Below the pieces are notes generated by a model, which saw nothing but the letters and a program-made list of their open reading frames with translations, ran no database searches and was not told the origin of the DNA. Source: Pararobbsia silviterrae (GTDB lineage: Bacteria > Pseudomonadota > Gammaproteobacteria > Burkholderiales > Burkholderiaceae). From it: a DNA stretch of 64,000 bases. Location: the NCBI RefSeq assembly GCF_003628125.1, contig NZ_RBZU01000003.1, positions 62,001 to 126,000 on the forward strand, in the 5' to 3' direction. Positions 41,583 to 50,188 of the stretch are shown here, piece after piece. A program made the position numbers and the translations under genes. How positions within the stretch are numbered: position 1 is the stretch's first letter; every line of letters begins with the position of its first letter.

Positions 41583-41946
41583 ACGCCTCATCAACAAAAC
41601 GAAGCAAGATTTACCGGCGCGCTTGCCGATTTCAATCACCTTCTGTGTCATCTGCGCCCCCCTCGATTCCGTGCAAAGCCCGTGGCCATGGGGGTTGGGC
41701 CGAATGACGCCCCTCCGTGGCACGAGTTCTGCTTAGACAGCGCTCAGATATCGAACGACGTGCTGAGGTCGATTCCATGCTGCATGACGCCATCGGGTCG
41801 CTTGCGACCGCGCGGATTGCCGCCGTGTTCGGCTTCACGGGCTGGACCGTGGGCACCGCCCCGGTCGTGTGCGCTCGGCGGCGTCCTTCGACGTGCGCCT
41901 CGACGCGCTGCATCGATGTCGAGCCCCCGAACCCTCACAGAACGCC
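41583..41946. other. Region between efp terminator and response regulator
   Basis: This 364-base stretch contains a sigma-54-type promoter (41718-41734) and about 200 bases of predicted leader. Short open frames within it lack ribosome sites and recognisable sequence. Confidence 0.45.
41718..41734 (+). promoter_or_regulatory. Sigma-54 (RpoN) type promoter
   Basis: TGGCACGAGTTCTGCTT matches the -24/-12 consensus TGGCACG-N4-TTGCW, with invariant GG at 41719-41720 and GC at 41731-41732 separated by the required ten bases; only the first T of TTGC is changed to C. Predicted start near 41744, about 200 bases before the response-regulator gene on the same strand. Confidence 0.6.
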
Positions 41947-43293
41947 ATGCCACACGCGCTAATCGTAGAAGACGATCCGAACAGTCTGTCCGGGCTGGCC
42001 GCGATCCTCCAGGCCGACGGATTCTCCGTGGATGTCGCGGCCACGCTCGCCGACGCCCGCGAGGCGCTCACGCGCTTTATTCCCGACGTGGTGCTGATCG
42101 ATCTGAACCTGCCTGACGGCAAGGGGCTCGATCTCCTTCAGCATTTGCGATCGCAGCCGCCCGACGGCACCGTGCCCGTGATCGTCATGACCGGCAACGC
42201 GACGGTCGAATCGGCGATCGAGGGGCTCCGTCATGGGATCTGGGACTATCTGCTCAAGCCGGTCAGCATTCCGCGCTTGCGCAGTCTCCTGGCGCGTATT
42301 CCGCGTCCGTACGAGCTCTCGGAAGAAGTTCAGAGCTTGCGCTCGATGCTGCGCGAACTCGGCCGCTTCGGGCCGATGATCGGGCGCTCGGAGCCCATGC
42401 AAGCCGTCTACGACACGATCGAGCGCATCGCGCAGACGGAGGCTGCCGTGTTCGTCCATGGCGAGCCCGGCTCGGGCAAGCAGACGGTCGCCCACACGAT
42501 TCACGAGATGAGCCGCCGGCGCAAGGGGCCGTTCGTGCGTTTCGACTGCGCGGCGACGCGCGACGGCGCGCGTTCGTTCGACAGCCTGCTGTTCGGCCAT
42601 GAGCGCGGCGCGTTCGCGGGCGCGGATATTCGTATGGCCGGCGTGCTCGAGGAAGCGGCCGGAGGCACGCTCTACGTCGAAAACGTAACGTCGTTGCCGC
42701 GCGATCAGCAACTTGCGCTGCTCGGCGCGCTCGATGGCCGCACGATCCGGCGCATGGGCGGCTCGCACGACACGCCCGCGGACTTCCGTTTGATCGTCGG
42801 CGCGGAGATCTCGCCGACGCAGGCGCTTGCTACCGGCGCTCTGGTCGATGAACTCGTGCGCCGCCTGTCGGCCACGACGATCGGGCTGCCGCCGCTGCGC
42901 GAACGCGGCGCCGACATCGAGCTGCTCGCATTGCACTGCATCGACGAGTGCAATGCCGAAACCGGCCAGCAAAAGCGGCTCGCGCCCGGCGTGCTGCGCG
43001 AGCTGCACGGCTACGATTGGCCCGGCAATGTGCGCGAGCTACGCACGACGCTGCGGCATGCCTATCGAACGTCGGACGACACGATCGAAACGCTGCGTTC
43101 GGCGGACGGCTCGCACGCGGCCGCGTTCAGCAGCGTCCAAGTGACGGTCGGCACGCCGCTCGCGACGGTCGAGGAGTTGCTGATCCGCGCGACGCTCGAC
43201 GCCGTCGGCGGCACGCGGCACCGTGCCGCGTCGATGCTCGGCATCAGTCCGAAGACGCTCTACAACAAGCTGCAGCGCATGAAGATGAACTGA
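41947..43293 (+). CDS. NtrC-like response regulator with degenerate AAA+ domain
   Basis: Three domains in 448 residues: a receiver (ALIVEDDPNSLSGL, phospho-acceptor Asp in VVLIDLNLPDGKG, VIVMTGNAT, LLKPVS), an AAA+ domain and a Fis-type helix-turn-helix (HRAASMLGISPKTLYNKLQ). Walker A GEPGSGKQ is kept. GAFTGA, which contacts sigma-54, reads GAFAGA; the Walker B segment, usually LFLDEI, reads LYVENV; and the usual FREDLYYRL arginine-finger region reads LVDELVRRL. The protein probably binds DNA but may not drive sigma-54 open-complex formation. The ATG at 41947 opens the receiver; no sensor kinase is adjacent. Confidence 0.88.
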   Translation: MPHALIVEDDPNSLSGLAAILQADGFSVDVAATLADAREALTRFIPDVVLIDLNLPDGKGLDLLQHLRSQPPDGTVPVIVMTGNATVESAIEGLRHGIWDYLLKPVSIPRLRSLLARIPRPYELSEEVQSLRSMLRELGRFGPMIGRSEPMQAVYDTIERIAQTEAAVFVHGEPGSGKQTVAHTIHEMSRRRKGPFVRFDCAATRDGARSFDSLLFGHERGAFAGADIRMAGVLEEAAGGTLYVENVTSLPRDQQLALLGALDGRTIRRMGGSHDTPADFRLIVGAEISPTQALATGALVDELVRRLSATTIGLPPLRERGADIELLALHCIDECNAETGQQKRLAPGVLRELHGYDWPGNVRELRTTLRHAYRTSDDTIETLRSADGSHAAAFSSVQVTVGTPLATVEELLIRATLDAVGGTRHRAASMLGISPKTLYNKLQRMKMN

Positions 43294-43547
43294 GGCGCCC
43301 CCGGCGCGCGAGACGACGATTCGCGCGCCATTCGGCCCTCACGCGGCGCGTCGGGCGCGGGCACCTGCGGCGACCGTGCGCCGCGCCGCCGAACGTCACG
43401 GATCGCTCGGCAACGGCGCACCCGTTCGCTGCGATCGCATCGCGCCGCACGCAATGCGATGCGGCGGGACATGATCGTTTTATCCATTCCGGTAACGACG
43501 CGCTTCGCGACACTCTCGCAATCGAAACCCTTTGCGGAGAGGCGTGC

Positions 43548-45899
43548 ATGGTTCGCCCCACTGATGTATCGACGACGCGCCTGTCAGGCGCGTCCCATCG
43601 AAGCCCATCGGCACGCCTCGGACCGCACGACGAGACGCCTAAGCGAGGACCGTTCTTTTGCGAGATCGCCGCCGTCGTACGGCGCGCTGATCGTGGCGAG
43701 CGCCTGACGAGCACGCGCTGCGCCCCTGTGCTGCGCGAGATTGCGGCGGCCGCCATCTCGCGCGCGATTGTCAACGTGCAGCCGTTCGATCCGGACGCGG
43801 CCGCGAACTATGCCATGAGCGCCATTCCCCGACTTCTGCAGCCCTGGATCTTGAAAGAACTCCACATGGCCGACACACGCGCGTGTCCCGCATTTTGCCA
43901 GGCGGTCGCTGAGTCCAGAATCCGCAACGGCGAATCATGTCGCGTCGTCGGCGAGGCCTTTGGCGTCGAGCGCGGCTGGATCACAATGCGCACGCTCGGG
44001 CGCGTTGCGGTCGAGGGCCCCGCGGGAAAACGCGTGCGCGACGGCGAGTCGTGTCGAGCCGTCGGTAAGGATCACGGCATCGAGAACGATGACGATGCGA
44101 TGAATGCACTCGAGATGATTGCCGTCAACGGCCCGGCGGGCACGCGCGTACGCAACGGCGAGCCTTGTCTCACCGTCGCAAACGATCATGGCATCCGGCT
44201 ATATGACGATGCGATGGATGCGCTCGAGATGATTGCCGTCGAAGGCCTCGCGGGCACGCGCGTACGCAACGGCGAGCCGCCGGATATCGTCGCTCGCGAA
44301 CACGGGATGCGGCCACTCCAATTGCCCTTAGAAGCCCTCGAGATGATATGCGTCGAAGGGCCCGCCGGGCAACGCGTGCGCGACGGCGAGCGCTGCGACA
44401 CGATCGCAGAGGAGTACGGACTTCGCTTTTTCGGCGAAGCGAGGCCTGCGCTCGAGATGATCGCCGTCAAGGGTCGCGCGGGTGAATGCGTGCGCAATGG
44501 CGAATCGTATGAGGACGTCGCCAAAGTGTTCGGCATCGAATCATTTGGCCCCGCGATGGACCGCCTTCGCGAGATATCCGCGCGCTCGCAAAGCCACCGA
44601 GCCGCGTCATCCGCGATCGCGCCGCAGCACATCGCCTCCCACGCAGACACAACGCCCGCATGCCTCGCGCCGACCTCCAGTCTCGAACCATCTCGCGCGC
44701 GTTCGCAGATCGCCGGGGATTCGATTCGCGAAACAGACCGCGCGGCGCGCCGGCTACGCGACAAGTCAGTCGCCGAGTCCCGAGTCCGCGGCGGCGAGTC
44801 ATGTCTCGTCGTAGGCAACGCATTCGGCATCAAGCGCGACACGATCGCAATGCGCGAGCTTCAGCGCGTCGCGGTCGAGGGCCCCGCGGGAAAACGCGTG
44901 CGCGACGGCGAGCCTTGTCTAGCTGTCGGAAACGATCATGGCATCGAGGAATATGACGATGCGATGCATGCACTCGAGATGATTGCCGTCAACGGCCCGG
45001 CGGGCGCGCGCGTACGCAATGGCGAGTCTTGTCGAACCGTCGGAAAGGATCATGGCATCCGGTCAGATGACGATGCGATGGATGCCCTCGAGATGATTGC
45101 CGTCAACGGCCCCGCGGGCGAGCGCGTACACAACGGCGAGTCTTGTCGAACCGTCGGAAAGGATCATGGCATCCGGCCATTTGACGACGCGATGGACGCG
45201 CTCGAGATGATTGCAGTCAGCGGCCCGGCGGGCGCGCGCGTACGCAACGGCGAACTGCCGGATGTCGTCGGTCGTGAACACGGAATACGGTCGCTCGGAT
45301 TGCCCTTCCAAGCGCTAGAAATGATATGCGTCGAAAGCTTTGCCGGGCAACGCGTACGCAACGGCGAACGCTGCGACACGATCACAAAGGCGTACAAACT
45401 TTGCGGCTTCGGCAAAGCGACGCAAGCGCTTGAAATGATCGCCGTCGAAGCTAGCGCCGGCGAACGCGTGCGCAACGGCGAATCGTGCCGCGACGTGGCT
45501 AAGGCGCACGGCATCGGGAAGGAAGGCGCCGCCATGGACGCGCTTAAGATGATCGCCGTCGACGGTCCCGCCGGCGCGCGCGTGCGCGACGGCGAATCGT
45601 ATAAAGACGTTGCCCGTGCGTTCGGCATCCGTCCATTTGACGCCGCGATGATCCGCCTTCGCAAGATATCCGATCGCTTGCAAAGCAGCCGAGCCGCGTT
45701 GTCCGCGATCACGCCCTCCCACACGGACACAACGCCCGTTCGTCTCGCGAGCCCGTTCCCCGCTCTCGAGACATTTCGTACGCGTTTGCGCATCGCCGAG
45801 GCGTCGATTCGCGAAACAGAAGACGCGGCGCGCCGGCTACGCGACATCCACGTCAAAGAAGGTGGAGAAGCCCGGCTGTCCGACACATCCCGCATGTAG
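43548..45899 (+). CDS. Large 38-residue-repeat protein, unknown function (candidate modular recognition protein or effector)
   Basis: I do not recognise a family. GGAGAGG five bases before ATG 43548 sets the start (783 residues), although the frame is open further upstream. Residues 1-118 are a unique N-terminus, Ser/Thr/Arg/Pro-rich in the first 40. Fourteen repeats follow in two blocks (residues 119-342 and 407-706), each ending in a related segment finishing SIRET-x2-AARRLRD. Most units are exactly 38 residues: [IV]AVxGPAGxRVRxGExCxxVxxxHGI, a variable stretch, then AxxALEM. The part around GESCRTVGKDHGI resembles a helix-turn-helix-like helix pair. There is no signal peptide, membrane helix or enzyme motif. 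It lies 254 bases after the response regulator, same strand. Confidence 0.85.
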   Translation: MVRPTDVSTTRLSGASHRSPSARLGPHDETPKRGPFFCEIAAVVRRADRGERLTSTRCAPVLREIAAAAISRAIVNVQPFDPDAAANYAMSAIPRLLQPWILKELHMADTRACPAFCQAVAESRIRNGESCRVVGEAFGVERGWITMRTLGRVAVEGPAGKRVRDGESCRAVGKDHGIENDDDAMNALEMIAVNGPAGTRVRNGEPCLTVANDHGIRLYDDAMDALEMIAVEGLAGTRVRNGEPPDIVAREHGMRPLQLPLEALEMICVEGPAGQRVRDGERCDTIAEEYGLRFFGEARPALEMIAVKGRAGECVRNGESYEDVAKVFGIESFGPAMDRLREISARSQSHRAASSAIAPQHIASHADTTPACLAPTSSLEPSRARSQIAGDSIRETDRAARRLRDKSVAESRVRGGESCLVVGNAFGIKRDTIAMRELQRVAVEGPAGKRVRDGEPCLAVGNDHGIEEYDDAMHALEMIAVNGPAGARVRNGESCRTVGKDHGIRSDDDAMDALEMIAVNGPAGERVHNGESCRTVGKDHGIRPFDDAMDALEMIAVSGPAGARVRNGELPDVVGREHGIRSLGLPFQALEMICVESFAGQRVRNGERCDTITKAYKLCGFGKATQALEMIAVEASAGERVRNGESCRDVAKAHGIGKEGAAMDALKMIAVDGPAGARVRDGESYKDVARAFGIRPFDAAMIRLRKISDRLQSSRAALSAITPSHTDTTPVRLASPFPALETFRTRLRIAEASIRETEDAARRLRDIHVKEGGEARLSDTSRM
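43902..44573 (+). repeat. Coding repeat block A: six units of about 114 bases
   Basis: Encodes residues 119-342: a divergent first unit of 34 residues, then five units of exactly 38 residues starting at 153, 191, 229, 267 and 305. Variable stretch after the conserved HGI position: ENDDD, RLYDD, RPLQL, RFFGE, ESFGP. Confidence 0.9.
44766..45665 (+). repeat. Coding repeat block B: eight units of about 114 bases
   Basis: Encodes residues 407-706: a first unit homologous to the first of block A, then seven 38-residue units starting at 441, 479, 517, 555, 593, 631 and 669. Units at 479 and 517 are almost identical, suggesting recent duplication. Variable stretches: EEYDD, RSDDD, RPFDD, RSLGL, CGFGK, GKEGA, RPFDA. 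Confidence 0.9.
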
Positions 45900-46007
45900 G
45901 CGACGGAGCGTCACCGACTCATAGACGAAGCCATCGCGCGGCGCGACGACAACTGGAGCGTGCGTCGCACACGCCGCGTCGCCACATCGCCCCGCCGGGC
46001 GCGCGGC

Positions 46008-47174
46008 TCAACGCTCGACGCGTTGCGCGCCCGACAGTTCAACCGCCAACGCCGGTTCGCTCGGCGCGCCGGCCACGGGCGCCCCCGCAGCCCCAGCCGG
46101 CTTGACGAGCCGTACCTTCGCGATCAAAAACTCGCGCGCGGCCAAATAATCGGGATGCCGCATGAGCTTGCTCCATCGCGCGGCCTTGCCCTTCGGCCGC
46201 AGCCGCTTGAGACGGCGCTGCGACAGACGCGAGGGTTGATACCGGAGCCCCTGGAGCACCTTGTCCGCCTGCGCGGGCTCGTTGCAGACGAGCACCATAT
46301 CGCAACCCGCGTTGAGCGCGGCCTGCGCGCTTTGCAGATGATCGCCGACCGCGCGCGCGCCATGCATCGAGAGATCGTCGCTCAGAATCGCGCCGGCGAA
46401 TCCGAGGCGATGACGCAGGATGTCCGTGATCCACTTGCGCGAGAACCCGGCCGGCAATGAATCGACGCGCGGATAAATCACGTGCGCGGGCATGACCGCG
46501 GTCAACGCAAGGCCCATCCACGTGTACGGTTGCGCATCCGCGAGCAAGGCGTCGAGCGGACGATCGTCGATCGGCATCGCATAGTGCGAATCGGCCTCGA
46601 CATAGCCATGTCCCGGAAAATGCTTGCCGCAATTCGCCATGCCCGCGAGCGACATGCCATGCGCGACGCTCTTGGCGAGCATCGCGACGACGCGCGGGTC
46701 GCGATGAAACGCACGGCTGCCGATCGCCTTCGATTGGTCGTAATCGATATCGAGCACCGGCGTAAAGCTCAGATCGACGCCGCATGCGCGCAGCTCGGAT
46801 GCGAGGACGAGCCCCGCCGCCGTCGCGGCCTGCGTGCCGAGAAACACGTCCTGATCCCACAGCGCGCCGATGTCGCGCATCGACGGCAAATGTGTAAAGC
46901 CGTCGGTCTTGAACCGCTGCACACGCCCGCCCTCGTGATCGACGGCGATCAACACGTCGGGGCGTACCGAGCGGATCTGCTCGGTCAGCATCGTGAGTTG
47001 GGTCCGATCGGTGAAGTTGCGCGCAAACAGGATCACGCCGCCCGTCAACGGATGCGCGATCCGGCGCGCGTCATCGTGGGTCAGCGTCGTGCCGACGACG
47101 TCGAGCATCACGGGTCCGGCGAGTCGCTTGAACTGCTTCGTCAATACCGGTTGCGCGTAGGCGTACTCTTGCAT
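46008..47174 (-). CDS. nagZ: NagZ, beta-N-acetylhexosaminidase
   Basis: Cytoplasmic GH3 enzyme removing GlcNAc from anhydro-muropeptides in cell-wall recycling; its product can induce AmpC. The 388-residue protein has GGVILFARNF, AVDHEGGRVQRF, the substrate-positioning GKHFPGHGYVEADSH and the nucleophile motif ILSDDLSMHGA. The tail (about 345-388) is Ala/Pro-rich and extends the usual length of about 340. Its ATG directly abuts the acpS stop (TGAATG), so the two are coupled. Confidence 0.96.
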   Translation of the reverse strand: MQEYAYAQPVLTKQFKRLAGPVMLDVVGTTLTHDDARRIAHPLTGGVILFARNFTDRTQLTMLTEQIRSVRPDVLIAVDHEGGRVQRFKTDGFTHLPSMRDIGALWDQDVFLGTQAATAAGLVLASELRACGVDLSFTPVLDIDYDQSKAIGSRAFHRDPRVVAMLAKSVAHGMSLAGMANCGKHFPGHGYVEADSHYAMPIDDRPLDALLADAQPYTWMGLALTAVMPAHVIYPRVDSLPAGFSRKWITDILRHRLGFAGAILSDDLSMHGARAVGDHLQSAQAALNAGCDMVLVCNEPAQADKVLQGLRYQPSRLSQRRLKRLRPKGKAARWSKLMRHPDYLAAREFLIAKVRLVKPAGAAGAPVAGAPSEPALAVELSGAQRVER

Positions 47175-47570
47175 TCAATCTTGCTCCGCGATGACGAAGG
47201 CGACCGCATAGTCGACTTCGTCGGAAATCGTAACCTTCGCGGTTACATTACGTTCGGCGAGCCATGCCGCGAGCTCGCCCGATGCGACGATGACCGGCTT
47301 GCCGCTCGGCTCGTTCAAGGTCTGGACCGCGCGCCATGTCATCGGCCAGTGCATGCCGAGGCCGATCGCCTTCGAAAACGCCTCCTTGGCCGCGAAGCGC
47401 GTCGACAGATAGGCGAGTCCGCGCACCGCGGAACGCGCGGCGCGCGCGTGGTACGTCCTGAGTTCGTCGGGACCGAGCACCTTCTCGGCGAACCGGCCGT
47501 TCGTGCGCTCCATGACGCCTTGCACGCGGCTGACCTGCGTGATGTCGGTTCCGATGCCGTAGATCGCCAT
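47175..47570 (-). CDS. acpS: AcpS, holo-[acyl-carrier-protein] synthase
   Basis: Transfers 4'-phosphopantetheine from CoA to Ser37 of AcpP. The 131-residue protein starts [20 protein letters not shown] with the Mg-binding Asp in IGTDI, followed by the second motif [19 protein letters not shown] precedes ATG 47570; nine codons of open frame upstream overlap pdxJ and are rejected. It lies between pdxJ (seven-base gap) and nagZ (no gap). Confidence 0.97.
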   Translation of the reverse strand: MAIYGIGTDITQVSRVQGVMERTNGRFAEKVLGPDELRTYHARAARSAVRGLAYLSTRFAAKEAFSKAIGLGMHWPMTWRAVQTLNEPSGKPVIVASGELAAWLAERNVTAKVTISDEVDYAVAFVIAEQD

Positions 47571-47577
47571 CGGGACC

Positions 47578-48357
47578 TCAGCGCGCGGCGCGTCCATGCA
47601 GCGCCGCGAGACGCGAGGCGACCATGATCGCCTTCATCTCGCGCACGGCGTTTTCCCAGCCCGCGAAAATCGCGTGCGCGACGATCGCGTGGCCGATATT
47701 GAGTTCCTCGATGCCGTCGAGCGCCGCGATGGCCTGCACGTTCTGATAGTGAAGGCCGTGGCCCGCGTTGACCTTGAGGCCGAGCGCGCGACCGACCGCG
47801 AGCCCCGTCACGACGCGCTCGAGTTCGCGCGCGCGCACGGCCTCGTCGTGCGCCTCGGCATAGGCGCCCGTATGCAGCTCGATGACCGGCGCCTGGCACG
47901 CGTGGGCCGCACGAATCTGTGTCTCGTCGGGATCGATGAACAGCGACACGCGAATCCCGGCATCGGCCAGTTGACGGCACGCGGCCGATACGGTTTCGAA
48001 GTGGCCCGCCACGTCGAGACCGCCTTCGGTCGTGAGTTCCTGCCGCTTCTCGGGCACGAGACAGACGTCCTGCGGCCGGATCTCGCATGCGATGTCGAGC
48101 ATCTCGGCGGTCACCGCGCATTCGAGATTCATCTTCGTGCGCAATTGCGGGCGCAAGGCGCGCACGTCGGCGTCACGGATATGACGGCGATCTTCGCGCA
48201 AATGCAGCGTGATCGAATCGGCGCCCGCGGCTTCGGCGAGCAGCGCGGCGCGGATCGGGTCCGGATAGTCGGTGCCGCGCGCATTGCGCAGCGTCGCGAC
48301 GTGATCGATGTTGACACCAAGTTCAGGATGAATCGCGGGCGGGGCGAGCAGGCTCAT
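47578..48357 (-). CDS. pdxJ: PdxJ, pyridoxine 5'-phosphate synthase
   Basis: Last ring-forming step of DXP-dependent vitamin B6 synthesis, from 3-amino-2-oxopropyl phosphate and deoxyxylulose phosphate. The 259-residue TIM barrel has [70 protein letters not shown] and [10 protein letters not shown]. Its start overlaps the recO stop by four bases (ATGA); the recO-pdxJ-acpS order is conserved. Confidence 0.98.
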   Translation of the reverse strand: MSLLAPPAIHPELGVNIDHVATLRNARGTDYPDPIRAALLAEAAGADSITLHLREDRRHIRDADVRALRPQLRTKMNLECAVTAEMLDIACEIRPQDVCLVPEKRQELTTEGGLDVAGHFETVSAACRQLADAGIRVSLFIDPDETQIRAAHACQAPVIELHTGAYAEAHDEAVRARELERVVTGLAVGRALGLKVNAGHGLHYQNVQAIAALDGIEELNIGHAIVAHAIFAGWENAVREMKAIMVASRLAALHGRAAR

Positions 48358-49274
48358 AGGTTCTGGAGGTCGATCAGGATCTGGCGCGTGTTCAACGGCG
48401 CGCCGCCGAGATGGTAGTTGAGCACGAAGCGCATCAGATTGCGGCTCTGCGCGGCCGTCGCCGAGCGCTGGTAGTCGTCGCGCTCCATATCGAGCAGCGT
48501 TTGTCCCGACACGACCGGCCATGCGCTCGTTTCGCCGTCGCGCACCGTGCGCACGCCGCGCTCGGGATCGAACGCATAGCTCGCTTGGGCCACGACGGGT
48601 TCGCGCGTATCGCATGTGCGATCGAACACCATCGCATAGCCCGTTTCGCGCAGCAGCACGCGCTCGAACGAGCGCAAGACTTGGACCGGCGGCTCATCGT
48701 GCGCGAGACGCGTCAGCGTGAGCACGTAGTGATCGAAGAGCTTCGGATAGCCGTCGTCGCGCGCGCAGAATTTGACGAGCAGTTCGTTCGCGTAAAAACC
48801 GCAGAGCAGCGCGTCGCCGCCGAGCGGCCGCATGCCGCCGAGCCATTCGGCCGCGGTCAGCGTGCGGACCTCCGACTTGCCGCTCCACGACAGCGCGAGC
48901 GGCTCGAACGTCTGCAAGACGCCGCGCAACGCCGAATGCGGGCGCTTCGCGCCTTTCGCGACGAGCGCCAGACGGCCGTGCGAGCGCGTGAACACGTCGA
49001 TGATCAGGCTCGTTTCGCGGTACGGATAGCTATGGAGCACAAAGCCGGGCTGATGCAGCACGCGCGTGTCGGCCTTCGGGGCCCGCGGCTGACCGGTCTG
49101 GCGCGCCTGATTGACTTGACGCGACGGTGCGTCCGCCGCGTCGCCGGCAGGCCCATCGGCGTCGCGCCCGGACGGCTTCGCGGCCGGCGCGCGACGCGAG
49201 CGGGCCGGCGCGCGCGCGGGCGGCTCGTCGCCGTATTCGAGTTCGTCTACGGGCGCGCCGTCATTCGTAGCCAT
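48354..49274 (-). CDS. recO: RecO, recombination mediator (with N-terminal extension)
   Basis: Helps load RecA onto SSB-coated single-stranded DNA in RecFOR repair. The OB-fold region begins at about residue 73 ([20 protein letters not shown]), followed by [12 protein letters not shown] and the helical domain. The preceding 70 residues are an Ala/Pro/Arg/Asp-rich extension absent from typical RecO of about 240 residues. No internal ATG with a ribosome site clearly replaces the start at 49274, which overlaps the end of era by 14 bases. The C-terminus overlaps pdxJ. Confidence 0.93.
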   Translation of the reverse strand: MATNDGAPVDELEYGDEPPARAPARSRRAPAAKPSGRDADGPAGDAADAPSRQVNQARQTGQPRAPKADTRVLHQPGFVLHSYPYRETSLIIDVFTRSHGRLALVAKGAKRPHSALRGVLQTFEPLALSWSGKSEVRTLTAAEWLGGMRPLGGDALLCGFYANELLVKFCARDDGYPKLFDHYVLTLTRLAHDEPPVQVLRSFERVLLRETGYAMVFDRTCDTREPVVAQASYAFDPERGVRTVRDGETSAWPVVSGQTLLDMERDDYQRSATAAQSRNLMRFVLNYHLGGAPLNTRQILIDLQNL

Positions 49275-50157
49275 AGGCGCGCAATCCGGCCTCGTTGTCG
49301 GCCCACCCGCTTTTGACCTTGACGAAGACCTCGAGGTAGATCGGTCCGTCGAACAGCTTCTCCATATCGAGCCGCGCGTCGGTGTTGATCTGCTTGAGCT
49401 TCGCGCCCTTCTGGCCGATGACCATTGCCTTGTGACCGTCGCGATCGACGAGAATCGTCGCGAAGATCCGACGCAGCCGACCTTCCTGCTCGAACTTTTC
49501 GATCAGCACCGTGCTCGTGTACGGCAGTTCGTCGCCGGTCCAACGGAAGACTTTCTCGCGCAAGATCTCGGCGGCGAGAAAGCGCTCGGATCGATCGGTC
49601 AGATCGTCTTCGCCATAGATCGGCTCGCCCTCAGGCAGATGCGGCAACAGCGTTTTAAGCAAATTCTCGATATCTTCGGGCTTCTTCGCCGACATGGGCA
49701 CGATTTCACTGAATTCGTGCTCGTGTCGGACCGAATCGACGAACGAATAAAGCGCATCCCAACCGCCGACGCGATCGGCCTTGTTCGCGATCAGCAGCAC
49801 GTCGGCCTTCGGCGGCAACAGGCTCAGGACTTTTTCGTCATCCGCGCCGAATTTGCCCGCTTCTACAACGAAAAGCACGACATCCACATTCGAAAGGGTC
49901 GACGTGACAGCGCGATTGAGCGAGCGGTTCAAGGCGGTCGCGTGCTGCGTCTGAAAACCGGGCGTATCGACGAAGATGTATTGCGCGCCTTCCTCGGTCC
50001 GGATGCCCGTGATCCGATGGCGGGTCGTCTGCGCCTTGCGCGACGTAATACTGATCTTTTGTCCAACAAGTGCGTTCATCAGCGTCGATTTGCCGACGTT
50101 CGGACGGCCAACGATCGCGATCATGCCGCAACGGAACGGGGTTTCGGTCACACTCAT
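49261..50157 (-). CDS. era: Era, GTPase for 16S rRNA/30S maturation
   Basis: Binds the 3' end of 16S rRNA during 30S assembly. The 298-residue protein has G1 [14 protein letters not shown], switch [19 protein letters not shown]3 [10 protein letters not shown]4 NKADRV, G5 SAKKPEDI, and a C-terminal KH domain with [16 protein letters not shown] 50157 gives the expected [11 protein letters not shown]; the open frame continues upstream without similarity. It is downstream of rnc by 31 bases, the classic lepB-rnc-era order. Confidence 0.98.
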   Translation of the reverse strand: MSVTETPFRCGMIAIVGRPNVGKSTLMNALVGQKISITSRKAQTTRHRITGIRTEEGAQYIFVDTPGFQTQHATALNRSLNRAVTSTLSNVDVVLFVVEAGKFGADDEKVLSLLPPKADVLLIANKADRVGGWDALYSFVDSVRHEHEFSEIVPMSAKKPEDIENLLKTLLPHLPEGEPIYGEDDLTDRSERFLAAEILREKVFRWTGDELPYTSTVLIEKFEQEGRLRRIFATILVDRDGHKAMVIGQKGAKLKQINTDARLDMEKLFDGPIYLEVFVKVKSGWADNEAGLRAYGYE

Positions 50158-50188
50158 GAAGATATCTCGGTTCAGCGGGCGGCCGCGC

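Noticed and set aside
42948-43547. 200 extra codons upstream of the repeat protein
   Set aside because: They overlap the end of the response regulator in another frame and are Arg/Ala-rich; GGAGAGG places the start at 43548.
43294-43547. hrpII-box type promoter (TTCG-N16-TTCG) for a type III effector
   Set aside because: TTCG tetrads occur but none with 16-base spacing, so secretion-system control is not supported.
43902-45665. CRISPR array, suggested by regularly spaced repeats of about 114 bases
   Set aside because: The repeats keep one reading frame, are contiguous without spacers, and vary at codon level; no cas genes are present.
44186-45895. Minus-strand open frames across the repeat gene
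   Set aside because: They are antisense products of the same repeat and inherit its periodicity; no ribosome sites.
43548-45899. TAL-effector or Bat-type DNA-binding protein
   Set aside because: Length (38 versus 33-34) and framework residues do not match TAL or Bat repeats; only the general logic of restricted variable positions is similar.
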